Counted from the first letter of the stretch, positions 10,853-18,673 are shown. The stretch is 64,000 bases of DNA from Ramlibacter cellulosilyticus (GCF_014297465.1 NZ_JACORT010000004.1:124001-188000); one strand, 5' to 3'. Program-made: numbers and translations. Notes: generated by a model from the letters alone, not told the origin.

Positions 10853-11671
10853 CTAGGGCCGGCGCTTGCGTGCCCTGGCGGGAGGGGCTGTGGCGGCGGC
10901 GAGATCCAGTTCCACCCAGGTCGGCGCGTGGTCGCTGGCCTTCTCCTCCCCGCGCACCCACGTGTCCACCCCCGCTGCGCGCAGGGAAGGCGCGAGCCGG
11001 CGGTTCAGCAGCAGGTGGTCGATGCGCAGGCCGGCGTTGCGCTGCCAGTGCTGGCGGAAGTAGTCCCAGAACGTGTAGACCGGCGCGTCGGGGTGCAGCT
11101 TGCGGATGGCGTCCGTCCAGCCCTGCTCGAGGAGCCGTTCCCAGCAGGCGCGGCTTTCCGGCTGCAGCAGCGCGTCCTTGCGCCACGAACGGGGGTTGTA
11201 GATGTCCGCGTCCGTGGGCACCACGTTGTAGTCGCCGCAGAGGACGACCGGGTGCTCCGAATCCACGAGCGTCTTCGCATGCGCGATCAGGCGCTCGAAC
11301 CATGCGAGCTTGTAGTCGAACTTGGGGCCGGGCTGCGGGTTGCCGTTCGGGAGGTAGAGGCAGCCCACGATCACGCCCTCCACCGCGGCTTCGAGGTAGC
11401 GGCTCTGCTCGTCGGCTTCGTCGCCGGGCAGCGCACGCCGCACCTCCACCGGCTCGACGCCGCGCGCGAGGATGGCGACGCCGTTCCAGGAACGCTGGCC
11501 CTTCCACAGCGCGTGGTAGCCCGCGGCGCGGATCTCCTCCGCCGGAAACCCTTCGTCCAGCGCCTTGAGCTCCTGCAGGCAGGCGACGTCCGGCTGCTCG
11601 CGCTCGAGCCAGCGCAGCAGGTGCGGCAGCCGCGTCTTCACCCCGTTGACGTTGAAGGTCGCGATTTTCAT
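10853..11671 (-). CDS. xthA: Exodeoxyribonuclease III
   Basis: A 272-residue AP endonuclease/3'-5' exonuclease of the XthA family. Visible motifs: MKIATFNVNGVKTR at the N-terminus, the metal-binding Glu in CLQELK, CGDYNVVPTDADIYNPRSW (catalytic Asp/Asn), and the C-terminal SDHAPTWVEL containing the catalytic Asp-His. It repairs abasic sites and 3'-blocked ends in base excision repair. Length is normal for the family. It ends 86 bp before the cyclase-like gene begins on the same strand. Confidence 0.95.
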   Translation of the reverse strand: MKIATFNVNGVKTRLPHLLRWLEREQPDVACLQELKALDEGFPAEEIRAAGYHALWKGQRSWNGVAILARGVEPVEVRRALPGDEADEQSRYLEAAVEGVIVGCLYLPNGNPQPGPKFDYKLAWFERLIAHAKTLVDSEHPVVLCGDYNVVPTDADIYNPRSWRKDALLQPESRACWERLLEQGWTDAIRKLHPDAPVYTFWDYFRQHWQRNAGLRIDHLLLNRRLAPSLRAAGVDTWVRGEEKASDHAPTWVELDLAAATAPPARARKRRP

Positions 11672-11682
11672 CGGCGGCCCGA

Positions 11683-11717
11683 TCCTACAGAAGACCGCCG
11701 CGCGCCGGGCTTAGATT
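11683..11717 (+). promoter_or_regulatory. Putative bipartite promoter (TCCTACA - 22 bp - TAGATT)
   Basis: TCCTACA at 11683-11689 and TAGATT at 11712-11717 lie before the 73-residue hydrophilic protein gene, with a predicted leader of about 20 bases. It is one of the recurrent motif pairs in this window. Confidence 0.4.
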
Positions 11718-11743
11718 GGCTGCATCGCACAGGAGAAAACGAC

Positions 11744-11965
11744 ATGCCCGATCCCAAGGACAACGCCAAGGCCAGCGGCGACGTGCACCTGCCGGAAATC
11801 GAGGAGCAGGCGCGCCGCAACAGCGGCGGCCGCGCCCGCGCGGAAGACAAGGACCCCGACCCGGACCTGCAGGACGAAGCTCGCCCCGGCAAGGGCGAGA
11901 ACCAGGCCGGCTTCCTCAAGGACAAGGAAGCCCCCGGCCCCGGCGAAGGGTCCCGCTCCCGCTAG
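11744..11965 (+). CDS. Hypothetical small acidic hydrophilic protein
   Basis: A 73-residue protein (MPDPKDNAKASGDVHLPEIEE...) rich in Asp, Glu, Lys, Gly and Pro, with no hydrophobic segment; probably disordered. ATG 11744 follows AGGAG. The TAG stop shares a CTAG with the stop of the convergent gene 11962-12177. I do not recognise the family. Composition and promoter motif put it with the other small hydrophilic proteins here. Confidence 0.65.
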   Translation: MPDPKDNAKASGDVHLPEIEEQARRNSGGRARAEDKDPDPDLQDEARPGKGENQAGFLKDKEAPGPGEGSRSR

Positions 11966-12177
11966 GGCCTGGCGCGGTCGCGGCGGAAGGCTTCGGCCCC
12001 GCCGCTGCCGCCGCCGTCGGGGAAATCGTGCGGGTCCAGCCGCCTCTTGTTCGGCACCTGCGGCGCCTCCGTGATCGTGCTCGCCGAGTTCTCGCCGTGG
12101 TCCGGCTTGGCCGGGACCGAGGACGTGGGACGCTCGCCGAGGTGCGCGTTGCGGGTGCGGGTGTCTCGGGATTTCAT
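11962..12177 (-). CDS. Hypothetical small basic hydrophilic protein
   Basis: A 71-residue protein (MKSRDTRTRNAHLGERPTSS...) with many Arg, Pro, Ser and Gly residues and no hydrophobic core. It converges on the preceding gene with a four-base overlap of the stop codons. A TCCGACA - 21 bp - TTAAGT motif pair lies directly upstream on the minus strand. Function unknown. Confidence 0.55.
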   Translation of the reverse strand: MKSRDTRTRNAHLGERPTSSVPAKPDHGENSASTITEAPQVPNKRRLDPHDFPDGGGSGGAEAFRRDRARP

Positions 12178-12184
12178 GGTGCAA

Positions 12185-12218
12185 ACTTAAATCCCGGCCG
12201 CCGCCCCACGCTGTCGGA
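12185..12218 (-). promoter_or_regulatory. Putative bipartite promoter (TCCGACA - 21 bp - TTAAGT)
   Basis: On the minus strand TCCGACA occupies 12218-12212 and TTAAGT 12190-12185, just before the start codon of the 71-residue gene at 12177. Spacing equals that seen before Ku and the Q-rich gene. With the start so close the leader would be nearly absent. Confidence 0.35.
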
Positions 12219-12228
12219 CAAGCCCGCG

Positions 12229-12696
12229 ATGCATGCCTTCCTCCCCGCCTGTGCCTTGCTGCTGCTCGCGGCGGCGCAGCCCGTGCGCGCGCAGGAGGAC
12301 CCGCTGAAGTCGCCCGCGTGCGGCGCGGCGCTGGCGAGCCTGCAAGCGGCACGCTCGCAGGGCGAGGCCGCAGCGCGCGTGGAGACGCTGCGCAGCGCGG
12401 CGGCGTCCACCTGCCTCGGCTCGGGCACCGTGCCCACGCGCCTGTCGCGCGTGGTGCAGGCACCGGTCGTGGTGCCGCCGCCGCAGGTCGAGGTGACGCC
12501 CACGGCGCCGCCTTCGCTGCCGGCGCCCACGCCGTTGCCGCCGCCGGTGGCCATCGAGCGCCTTCCCCTGCCCTCGACGTGCGACGCCACCGGCTGCTGG
12601 ACGAACGACGGCACGCACCTGCGGCACGTCCCGCCCAACCTCATGGGCCCGGGCGGGCTGTGCAGCCAGCTGGGCGGGATGGTGTATTGTCCGTAG
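12229..12696 (+). CDS. Hypothetical secreted proline-rich protein
   Basis: A 155-residue protein with a Sec signal peptide (MHAFLPACALLLLAAAQPVRAQ). The mature part has an N-terminal region with a cysteine pair (residues about 28 and 63), a central Pro/Val-rich linker (VVVPPPQVEVTPTAPPSLP) and a C-terminal Cys-containing segment (STCDATGCWTNDG...GLCSQLGGMVYCP). Disulfides are likely in the periplasm. The start lacks a clear ribosome site; it is chosen because it gives the signal peptide. No family recognised. Confidence 0.65.
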   Translation: MHAFLPACALLLLAAAQPVRAQEDPLKSPACGAALASLQAARSQGEAAARVETLRSAAASTCLGSGTVPTRLSRVVQAPVVVPPPQVEVTPTAPPSLPAPTPLPPPVAIERLPLPSTCDATGCWTNDGTHLRHVPPNLMGPGGLCSQLGGMVYCP

Positions 12697-12731
12697 CCTT
12701 TCACAACCCCGAAGCAGAAGGAAGCAGCCCC

Positions 12732-12902
12732 ATGGGCAACAAGATCGTCACGGAAGCCGACCGCAAGCGCACCCCCGCGCCGAAGACCGCCAATGGCCTG
12801 AGCGTCCGCAAGCAGGGCACCGGCCAGAAGGTCAGCCTCGAGCGCGGCGTCTCCACGCGCAGCAAGAAGAACCCCGGCAAGCGTCCGCACAAGGGCGGCT
12901 GA
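12732..12902 (+). CDS. Hypothetical small basic protein
   Basis: A 56-residue, strongly basic protein (MGNKIVTEADRKRTPAPKTAN...KKNPGKRPHKGG) with Lys/Arg spread along its length and no hydrophobic segment, suggesting nucleic-acid association or disorder. It starts 35 bp after the stop of the secreted protein and is followed by an imperfect hairpin. Real-gene status rests on codon usage and context. Confidence 0.55.
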   Translation: MGNKIVTEADRKRTPAPKTANGLSVRKQGTGQKVSLERGVSTRSKKNPGKRPHKGG

Positions 12903-12910
12903 TCGCCTGC

Positions 12911-12937
12911 GGTGCACGGCGCGAAGCGCCCTGCACC
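12911..12937 (+). terminator. Imperfect hairpin, possible terminator
   Basis: GGTGCACGGCGC (12911-12922) pairs with GCGCCCTGCACC (12926-12937) with one C-C mismatch and a three-base loop, 8 bp after the small basic gene. There is no real T-tract, so termination is uncertain. Confidence 0.4.
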
Positions 12938-12951
12938 CTTCGCCTGCGCCG

Positions 12952-12985
12952 TCCTACAGGGGCGGCGCGGCGTGTCCCCTACCGT
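12952..12985 (+). promoter_or_regulatory. Putative bipartite promoter of ku (TCCTACA - 21 bp - TACCGT)
   Basis: TCCTACA at 12952-12958 and TACCGT at 12980-12985 lie upstream of the Ku gene at 13013. Same spacing as in the other recurrent motif pairs. Confidence 0.4.
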
Positions 12986-13012
12986 GGATGGGCTGCAGAC
13001 ACAGGATTTCGC

Positions 13013-13972
13013 ATGCCCGCACCCACCAGCTCCCGCACGCTCTGGAAAGGCGCCATCAGCTTCGGCCTGGTGCACATCCCCGTGACGCTGCACTCCGCGA
13101 CCGCGGAGAGCCGCATGAAGTTCAACCTCCTCGAGAAGTCCTCGATGACCCGCGTGGGCAACAAGCAGGTCAACAAGGCCACGGGCGAAGCCATGCCCCG
13201 CGAGGAGATCGTCAAGGGCTTCGAGGTGGAGAAGGACCAGTTCGTCGTGCTCACGCCCGACGAGATCAAGGCGGCCATGCCCCGGTCCACGCAGACGATC
13301 GACATCGAGTCGTTCGTCGACCGCGAGCAGATCCCCAGTGTCTTCTTCAACAAGCCCTACTACGTGAGCCCGGCCGGCAAGGGCGGGCAGAAGCCCTTCG
13401 CGCTGCTGCGCGAGACGCTCGCGCGCACCGGCAAGGTGGGCATCGCCAAGGTCGTGATCTCCACCAAGCAGCACCTCGCGATGCTGGTGCCGCAGGACAA
13501 CGGCCTCGTGCTGAACCTGCTGCGCTGGTCCGACGAGGTCCGCGACACCGCCGGCCTCGCGTGGCCCGCCGAGGACACCACCGTGAGCGCCGCCGAACTG
13601 AAGATGGCGGAACAGCTCGTCGACGCGATGGCGGGCGACTGGCAGCCGGACCTCTTCCACGACGAGTTCCGCGAGAAGCTGATGGCGCTCGTGGAGCAGA
13701 AGGCCAAGGAAGGCGGCCTGCGCGCGGCCGCGCCCCTGCCGGGCGAGGACGCGCCCGCCACGGCGGAAGTCATCGACCTCACCGAGCTGCTGCGCCGCAG
13801 CCTCAAGGGCAATACGGGCGCCGCGGCGCCTGCCGCGAAGAAGGCCGCGGCCCGTCGCGAGGCGGAAGCGGCGAACGACGCGCCCGCCCCGCTGAAGAAG
13901 GCCGCCGCGCGCAAGAGCGCCACGACGGCGCGCGCCAGCGCGAAGCCGGCCGCGAAGCGCAAGAGCGGCTGA
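13013..13972 (+). CDS. ku: Ku protein, non-homologous end joining
   Basis: A 319-residue bacterial Ku. The N-terminus (RTLWKGAISFGLVHIPVTLHSAT) and the core (ALLRETLARTGKVGIAKVV, AMLVPQDNGLVLNLLRWSDEVR) are diagnostic. It forms a homodimeric ring that binds double-strand DNA ends and recruits LigD. The C-terminus is a Lys/Ala-rich tail (from about residue 270) as seen in many proteobacterial Ku proteins, probably for DNA contact. No ligD is in the window, so the partner is elsewhere or absent. It carries the promoter-like motif shared with small hydrophilic genes, consistent with stationary or stress expression. Confidence 0.96.
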   Translation: MPAPTSSRTLWKGAISFGLVHIPVTLHSATAESRMKFNLLEKSSMTRVGNKQVNKATGEAMPREEIVKGFEVEKDQFVVLTPDEIKAAMPRSTQTIDIESFVDREQIPSVFFNKPYYVSPAGKGGQKPFALLRETLARTGKVGIAKVVISTKQHLAMLVPQDNGLVLNLLRWSDEVRDTAGLAWPAEDTTVSAAELKMAEQLVDAMAGDWQPDLFHDEFREKLMALVEQKAKEGGLRAAAPLPGEDAPATAEVIDLTELLRRSLKGNTGAAAPAAKKAAARREAEAANDAPAPLKKAAARKSATTARASAKPAAKRKSG

Positions 13973-13988
13973 TCCCGGGAGTGCTCCC

Positions 13989-14672
13989 ATGAAGCTCAGG
14001 GGGTTGTTGGCCCTGGCGCTGCTGGCGGCCGCCATCGCGGGCTGCGACGGCAGCCGCCGCAACGACACGGCCGTCCTGGGCGGCAATGGGCAGGGCGGCG
14101 GCGGCGAGCAGGCCCTGGTCGATGCCCGCGGGCGCGCGATTCCGCGGCCGCCGGCGCCGCCGGGCACCACCGTGCAGGCCGTGCGCAGCGCCGAGGACGC
14201 CGCGCTCGCGGCGTGGGTCGCCGACGACCACGTGGTGGCGTCCGCCTGGACGCCCGCGACCGGATGGTCCGCCCCGGAACCGCTCGAACGCATCTACGGC
14301 GAATCGCGCGACGTGCAGCTCGCGAGCAACGGGCAGGGACAGGCCATGGCCGTGTGGCACCACCGCGTGGGCAACATCCACAGCCTGCGCTTCAGCCGCT
14401 TCGACGCGAACGGCTGGAGCCTCCCGGACGTGCTGCCCGGCGCGCTGCCCCGCCCCGCCGTCGCGGGCACGCCCGCAGGCCAGGACGCGCCGCAGCTGCA
14501 GATGGACGCGCAGGGCAACGTCATGGCGCAGTGGCCGAGCGGCTTCCATGCGAACGAGCTGCAGGTCGCCCGCTACACCGCCGGGCAAGGCTGGAGCCGG
14601 GCCGTCAGCGAGCCGGTGGCGTCAGCGCCGAGCGCATCGCCTCCGAGCCCTGCGCCATCATCTGCCCGATAG
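13989..14672 (+). CDS. Hypothetical lipoprotein
   Basis: A 227-residue protein with a lipoprotein signal (LLALALLAAAIAGC, lipid-modified Cys near residue 19), a Gly-rich linker, and repeated modules of the type VWHHRVGNIHSLRFSRFDANGWS and VARYTAGQGWSRA, which suggest beta-propeller blades cut short. The end, a Ser/Pro/Ala-rich tail, runs 68 bp into the convergent SRPBCC gene. This overlap and the unfinished repeat series suggest that the gene may have lost its original 3' part. Family not recognised. Confidence 0.65.
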   Translation: MKLRGLLALALLAAAIAGCDGSRRNDTAVLGGNGQGGGGEQALVDARGRAIPRPPAPPGTTVQAVRSAEDAALAAWVADDHVVASAWTPATGWSAPEPLERIYGESRDVQLASNGQGQAMAVWHHRVGNIHSLRFSRFDANGWSLPDVLPGALPRPAVAGTPAGQDAPQLQMDAQGNVMAQWPSGFHANELQVARYTAGQGWSRAVSEPVASAPSASPPSPAPSSAR

Positions 14673-15009
14673 GCACGGCGAGCGCGTCGGGCAGCAGGTC
14701 CACGGTCCACTCGAACCGGCAGCGGTCGTCGGCGAGCGGCTGCACGTGGACGACACCGTTGTAGTGGCTCGCGCGGCCGCCTTCTGCGGTGTAGGCCAGG
14801 CGGCGCATGGCGTCGTCGAGCGTCACGAGCCGCTCGCGCACCTGCATGCCGTTGGCGAAGGTCACCAGGCGCACGGCGCCGCCCTCTTCGACCGCGCATG
14901 CGCCGACGAAGCCCGGGGCGAGCCGCACGAGCCCGCCGAACTCGCGCACCACCGCCCACACCGCCTCCGCGGATGCGGGCACCTCGAAGTCCTTGCGGAT
15001 CGTGGCCAT
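14605..15009 (-). CDS. SRPBCC family protein (polyketide cyclase/START-like)
   Basis: A 134-residue protein with a helix-grip fold pattern: MATIRKDFEVPASAEAVWAVVREFGGLVRLAPGF at the start, GMQVRERLVTLDD in the middle and a final long helix. Such proteins bind hydrophobic ligands. Its ATG overlaps the TGA of the upstream LysR gene (ATGA), so the two are translated together and the regulator may control or respond to its ligand. The ligand cannot be guessed. Confidence 0.8.
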   Translation of the reverse strand: MATIRKDFEVPASAEAVWAVVREFGGLVRLAPGFVGACAVEEGGAVRLVTFANGMQVRERLVTLDDAMRRLAYTAEGGRASHYNGVVHVQPLADDRCRFEWTVDLLPDALAVPIGQMMAQGSEAMRSALTPPAR

Positions 15010-15953
15010 CAGTTCCTCCTGGGGGTCGGCTGCGCCTGCAGCCAGTCGGCGAAGGCGCGGGCGCTGGGGTTGTGCGCCGCCTGCGGCGCAAGGGTGACGC
15101 AGTAGCCGCGGCGCGATGCCGCGGGACTGCGGAACGGGGCGACCAGCTTCTTCTGCCGCACGAGGTCGGCCAGCAGCGGCAGGCGGCCGATCACGACACC
15201 CTGCCCTGCGACCGCGGCGGCCACGGCCTCGCCGTACTGCGTGAAGCGCAGCGTGTGCGCCATGTGCAGGCCCGGCAGGCCCATGAGGCGCAGCCAGGGT
15301 TCCCAGTCGACGGTGAGCGGCGCGTCCTGCATCTCCACCGTGAGCAGCGTGTGGCGCTCGAGGTCGGCGGGGGCCTTGAGCGGCCGCGTGGCATCGCGCA
15401 GCAGCTGCGGCGCGCACATGGGCTGCACCTCCTCCTCGAACAGCAGCGGCCCCTGCCCCTGCGCGCTCGGCAGGAAGCGCACCGCGAGGTCCACGCCGCT
15501 GCGCTCCAGGTCGACGAGGTCGAGCGTCGCCGAGATGCGCACGTCGACGTCGGGATGGGCCGCGGTGAACCCGGCCAGGCGCGGGATCAGCCAGAACGAG
15601 GCGAAGCCCGGCGTGCAGGTGAGCGTGACGTGCGGGCGGACCGCGGTGCTGCGCACGCGCGCGGCCGCGTCGCGCAGGCGTTCCAGGCTGTCCTCCACCG
15701 CGCGCCGCATGATGCGGCCCGGCTCGGTGAGCGCCAGCGCGCGGTGGCGCCGCTCGAACAGCGGGGCACCGACGCTTTCTTCCAGCTGCTGCACCTGCCG
15801 GCTCACGGCGGACTGCGACAGGAACAGCTCCTCCCCCGCCTTCGTGAAACTGAGGTGGCGCGCCGCGGCCTCGAAGGTGTGCAGCAGGTCCAGCCGCAGC
15901 TGCCGCGACCGCGGCTCGGGTGCGTTCGCATTCCGTTCCTGCATGCGAGACAT
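15009..15953 (-). CDS. LysR family transcriptional regulator (GcvA-like)
   Basis: A 314-residue regulator with an N-terminal winged HTH (LLHTFEAAARHLSFTKAGEELFLSQSAVSRQ) and a GcvA-type effector domain. ATG 15953 is chosen; ATG 15944 is an alternative three codons later. It overlaps the downstream SRPBCC gene and diverges from a DUF2917 gene. A near-palindrome at 15998-16015 in the intergenic region is a candidate operator for both directions. The effector is unknown. Confidence 0.9.
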   Translation of the reverse strand: MSRMQERNANAPEPRSRQLRLDLLHTFEAAARHLSFTKAGEELFLSQSAVSRQVQQLEESVGAPLFERRHRALALTEPGRIMRRAVEDSLERLRDAAARVRSTAVRPHVTLTCTPGFASFWLIPRLAGFTAAHPDVDVRISATLDLVDLERSGVDLAVRFLPSAQGQGPLLFEEEVQPMCAPQLLRDATRPLKAPADLERHTLLTVEMQDAPLTVDWEPWLRLMGLPGLHMAHTLRFTQYGEAVAAAVAGQGVVIGRLPLLADLVRQKKLVAPFRSPAASRRGYCVTLAPQAAHNPSARAFADWLQAQPTPRRN

Positions 15954-15997
15954 GCGATTTCGCCGTTTCTCCAAGGGAGGAGCGGCCAGTATATTGA

Positions 15998-16015
15998 TTC
16001 GCATGCCGCATGCAA
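15998..16015. promoter_or_regulatory. Candidate LysR operator palindrome
   Basis: TTCGCATGCCGCATGCAA is a near-perfect inverted repeat lying between the divergent LysR gene and the DUF2917 gene, next to an AT-rich stretch (AGTATATTGATT) that could hold a -10. The form suits a LysR-type site, but it overlaps the ribosome-site region of the DUF2917 gene. Confidence 0.35.
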
Positions 16016-16026
16016 AGGAGCACGCC

Positions 16027-16347
16027 ATGGACGCCGCACCGACCGTTTCCCTGCCCGCCCGCCAGCTGTTCGCGATCGCCGACGCGTCCACCGCGCGCAT
16101 CACCTGCACCAGCGGCTGCCTGTGGCTGACGCTGGACGACGACCCGCGCGACGTGATCCTGGAGCCCGGCGACAGCTTCGCCACGGGCGAGCCCCGCCGG
16201 GCCCTGCTCTATGCCTTGCAGGGTTCGGCGTTCGTGCTGGCGCCGCAGCCTCAGCGCAGCGTGCGGCGCAGCGAGGCGAAGAACAGGTCGGACTGCATGC
16301 GTTCGCCCGCCGTCTGGGCGGCGACGCGCGCGGCGAGTTCGGGCTGA
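16027..16347 (+). CDS. DUF2917 domain protein
   Basis: A 106-residue protein. Residues about 10-70 match the DUF2917 pattern: RQLFAIADASTARITCTSGCLWLTLDDDPRDVILEPGDSF, a short beta-rich domain resembling a cupin half. AAAGGAG precedes ATG 16027. Beyond residue 75 the sequence runs 97 bp antisense into the 3' end of the aldolase gene and looks less constrained. It is divergent from a LysR gene, an arrangement I recall as common for DUF2917. Function unknown. Confidence 0.75.
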   Translation: MDAAPTVSLPARQLFAIADASTARITCTSGCLWLTLDDDPRDVILEPGDSFATGEPRRALLYALQGSAFVLAPQPQRSVRRSEAKNRSDCMRSPAVWAATRAASSG

Positions 16348-16994
16348 ACCGGCCGCAGCGGCCGACCGGTCGCCTGCGCCAGCACCTGGTGCATGCAGGC
16401 GCGCTCCAGGTAGTACAGGTCGTCGAACGCCCAGCCCACCTGCTCGCCGCAGACGATCACGCCGTGGTTGGCCAGGAATGCGACGTCGGCATCGCCCATC
16501 GCGCGCGCGATCCGCTCGCCTTCGCCCGCGTCGAGCGCGAGCCCGTTGTACGCGGCGTCCACGGCGATGCGCCCGTGGAAGCGCATCGCGTTCTGGGACA
16601 AGGTGGTGTCCAGCCCGCCGCTGTCGGTGAGGGTGAGCGCCGTCGCGTACGGCATGTGCGTGTGCATCACGCAGGCCTTGCGCGCGATGCGGTGCACGGC
16701 CGCATGAATGAACATCGCCGTGGGCTCGACGGGGTGCGTGCCGGCCAGCCGCTGTCCTTCGGCATCGACGAGCACGATGTCGTGTCCCTGCACCTCGCTC
16801 CAGTGCATGCCGCGCGGGTTGAGCAGGAACCACTCGGGCCGCTGCGGCAGCGCGACGCTGAAATGGTTGCACACGCCTTCGCCCAGGCCGTGGTGCGCGG
16901 CGGCGCGCAGCGCGAGCGCGAGGTCGTCGCGCAGGGCGCGCACGGCGGGGGCGCGGAACAGGTCCTGGGCCTGGACGGGGATCTCGTTCTTCAT
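16251..16994 (-). CDS. Class II aldolase/adducin family protein
   Basis: A 247-residue protein of the zinc-dependent class II aldolase/epimerase family. Metal-binding histidines appear in VMHTHMPYATAL (HTH) and FLANHGVIVCG, with the acid E in the HPVEPTAMFIH region. Typical reactions are retro-aldol cleavage of sugar phosphates, epimerisation or decarboxylation; the substrate is not evident, and no sugar kinase is adjacent. Start at ATG 16994 (MKNEIPVQAQDLF). It overlaps the DUF2917 gene tail to tail. Confidence 0.88.
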   Translation of the reverse strand: MKNEIPVQAQDLFRAPAVRALRDDLALALRAAAHHGLGEGVCNHFSVALPQRPEWFLLNPRGMHWSEVQGHDIVLVDAEGQRLAGTHPVEPTAMFIHAAVHRIARKACVMHTHMPYATALTLTDSGGLDTTLSQNAMRFHGRIAVDAAYNGLALDAGEGERIARAMGDADVAFLANHGVIVCGEQVGWAFDDLYYLERACMHQVLAQATGRPLRPVQPELAARVAAQTAGERMQSDLFFASLRRTLR

Positions 16995-17052
16995 GGCAGG
17001 GTGCCTCCTGCACGCCATCCTAATCGCAGCCGTTGCGCCGTGTGCGTCCTTG

Positions 17053-17084
17053 TCCTACGTCGGCGACAGGCCGGCGACTACAGT
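17053..17084 (+). promoter_or_regulatory. Putative bipartite promoter (TCCTACG - 19 bp - TACAGT)
   Basis: TCCTACG at 17053-17059 and TACAGT at 17079-17084 precede the small basic gene at 17135. The spacer is two bases shorter than in most of the related sites. Confidence 0.35.
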
Positions 17085-17134
17085 CAATTGCGTCCCGCAG
17101 CCCACACTCGCGGCAACCGCAGGGAGGGCAGCAG

Positions 17135-17326
17135 GTGGGCAAGCGCACGACCGGCTCCGGGCCCGCCAAGCCCGGGCGCAAGGACAAGGCAACGCCGCCG
17201 TCGCCGCTCGAGCGTCACAGCGGCGAAGGGTCCGCGAGCGCCCTCGAGACCCTGCAGAAGCTGGAGAAGCGCCGGGTGGCGTCCCGGCCCGCCGATCCCC
17301 ATCGCGACGACGACAAGCTTTCCTAG
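17135..17326 (+). CDS. Hypothetical small basic hydrophilic protein
   Basis: A 63-residue protein starting at GTG 17135 after GGGAGG ([22 protein letters not shown]...). It is rich in Lys, Arg, Pro, Ser and Gly, with a short predicted helix ([13 protein letters not shown]). Its TAG stop overlaps that of umuC on the other strand within one CTAG. Family not recognised; it belongs with the other small hydrophilic orphans. Confidence 0.6.
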   Translation: MGKRTTGSGPAKPGRKDKATPPSPLERHSGEGSASALETLQKLEKRRVASRPADPHRDDDKLS

Positions 17327-18630
17327 GCCCGCGCCACCGGCAGGTCCTGCCAGCGCGTCGTGTACTGCGGCGTGCGCCATTGCTGCTTCATCGTCCAGCT
17401 CCGTGCATCGCCGCCCAGACCGGCGCTGGCGAGTTGGACCGTGCCGCGGCCGAAGCGGTCGTTCAGGCGATCCACCGCGGCCATGAGGTTGTTTCCCGAA
17501 GGCCAGGCGGCCGCGTCGCCGTCGAGCGCGAGCTCTCCCTGCACGACAGCCGCATCCTGCAGGTCCAGCAGGATCACGCCCGCCTTGTGGATGCGGAAGC
17601 CGCTGCGCCAGATCGTCCGCAGCCCGCTGAGCGCCGACGCGACGATCGCCGCCGTCTCCGCGCTCGGCCGCCGCAACGGCACCGTGATGCTGCGCGCGTA
17701 CTGCCGCTCCGAGCGCCGGAAGGGGTTCGTGTGGATGAAGACGAGCACCTGCGCGGCGGTGCTCGCCTGCTGCCGCAGCTTGAAGGCGGCACGCGTGGCG
17801 TATTCGCTCACGGCTTCCACCAGCGGCGGCAAGGTGGCCACCGGGTCCCCGAAAGCGCGCGTGCAGGACACCTCCTTGCGCGCCGGCGGCACGTCCTCGA
17901 CCTGCAGGCACGACACGCCCTGCAGCTCGCGCACCGTGCGCTCCAGCACCACGCCGTAGCGGCGGCGCAGGCTGGCCGGGTCGCAGCGCGCCAGGTCGAG
18001 GGCGCTCGCCACGCCGTCCGCGCGCAGGCGGGCGGTGAGTTGCCGGCCCACGCCCCAGATGTCGCCTGCATCCGTGGCGGCGAGCAGCGCATCGACGGGG
18101 ACGCCGGGCGCGGACAGGTCGCAGACCTGCGCGAGCGACGCCGGATACGGCCCGCCCGGGCGGCGCTCCGCTTCCTTCGCGACGTGATTGGCGAACTTCG
18201 CGAGCGTCTTGGTCGGGCCGATGCCGATGCCGCACGGGATGCCGATCCACTGCAGGAGGCGTTCGCGCAGGCGCCGCGCGCGTTCGCGCAGGTCGCCGCG
18301 CAACCCGTGCAGGCCGACGAAGCATTCGTCGATCGAATAGATCTCCTGCGCCGGCCCCAGCCCGGCCGCGATCGCCATCATGCGGCTGCTCATGTCCCCG
18401 TACAGCGGGAAGTTGGCGGACAGCGCCACCACGCCCGCGTCGGGCAACGCGGCCCGCACTTCGTGGAAGGGCGTGCCCATGCGGATGCCCAGCGCCTTCG
18501 CTTCGTTGCTGCGCGCGATGGCGCAGCCGTCGTTGTTGGACAACACGATGACGGGCTTGCCGTTCAGGCTCGGCCGGAACACGCGCTCGCAGCTGACATA
18601 GAAGTTGTTGCCGTCCAGGAGCGCGTACAT
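17323..18630 (-). CDS. umuC: Translesion DNA polymerase V subunit UmuC
   Basis: A 435-residue Y-family polymerase. Start at ATG 18630 ([18 protein letters not shown]); family members begin MFALxDxNNFYASCE, so this start fits, with Gly replacing the usual Val of DVNN. Catalytic acidic residues are in the N-terminal LLDGNNFY and in IYSIDECFV. Helix-hairpin-helix, little-finger and a C-terminal DUF4113-like tail ([15 protein letters not shown]) follow. It bypasses DNA lesions together with cleaved UmuD. umuD lies 5.9 kb upstream on the same strand, separated by an oppositely oriented photosensory operon. No good LexA box is seen directly upstream. Confidence 0.94.
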   Translation of the reverse strand: MYALLDGNNFYVSCERVFRPSLNGKPVIVLSNNDGCAIARSNEAKALGIRMGTPFHEVRAALPDAGVVALSANFPLYGDMSSRMMAIAAGLGPAQEIYSIDECFVGLHGLRGDLRERARRLRERLLQWIGIPCGIGIGPTKTLAKFANHVAKEAERRPGGPYPASLAQVCDLSAPGVPVDALLAATDAGDIWGVGRQLTARLRADGVASALDLARCDPASLRRRYGVVLERTVRELQGVSCLQVEDVPPARKEVSCTRAFGDPVATLPPLVEAVSEYATRAAFKLRQQASTAAQVLVFIHTNPFRRSERQYARSITVPLRRPSAETAAIVASALSGLRTIWRSGFRIHKAGVILLDLQDAAVVQGELALDGDAAAWPSGNNLMAAVDRLNDRFGRGTVQLASAGLGGDARSWTMKQQWRTPQYTTRWQDLPVARA

Positions 18631-18653
18631 GGCCGCCACTGTACATCCATCCA

Positions 18654-18673
18654 TGTGTTGGCATGCCAACACA
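18654..18673. promoter_or_regulatory. 20-bp perfect palindrome upstream of umuC
   Basis: TGTGTTGGCATGCCAACACA is a perfect 20-bp palindrome located 24 bp upstream of the umuC start and about 110 bp before the heme oxygenase gene. It is a likely operator for an unidentified dimeric regulator of umuC or of the divergent bph operon. It does not match the LexA consensus CTGT-N8-ACAG. Confidence 0.5.

Noticed and set aside
18639..18654. Possible LexA box upstream of umuC (CTGT-N8-CCAT)
   Set aside because: Only the left half fits the CTGT-N8-ACAG consensus; half-sites occur often by chance, so it is not listed as an operator.
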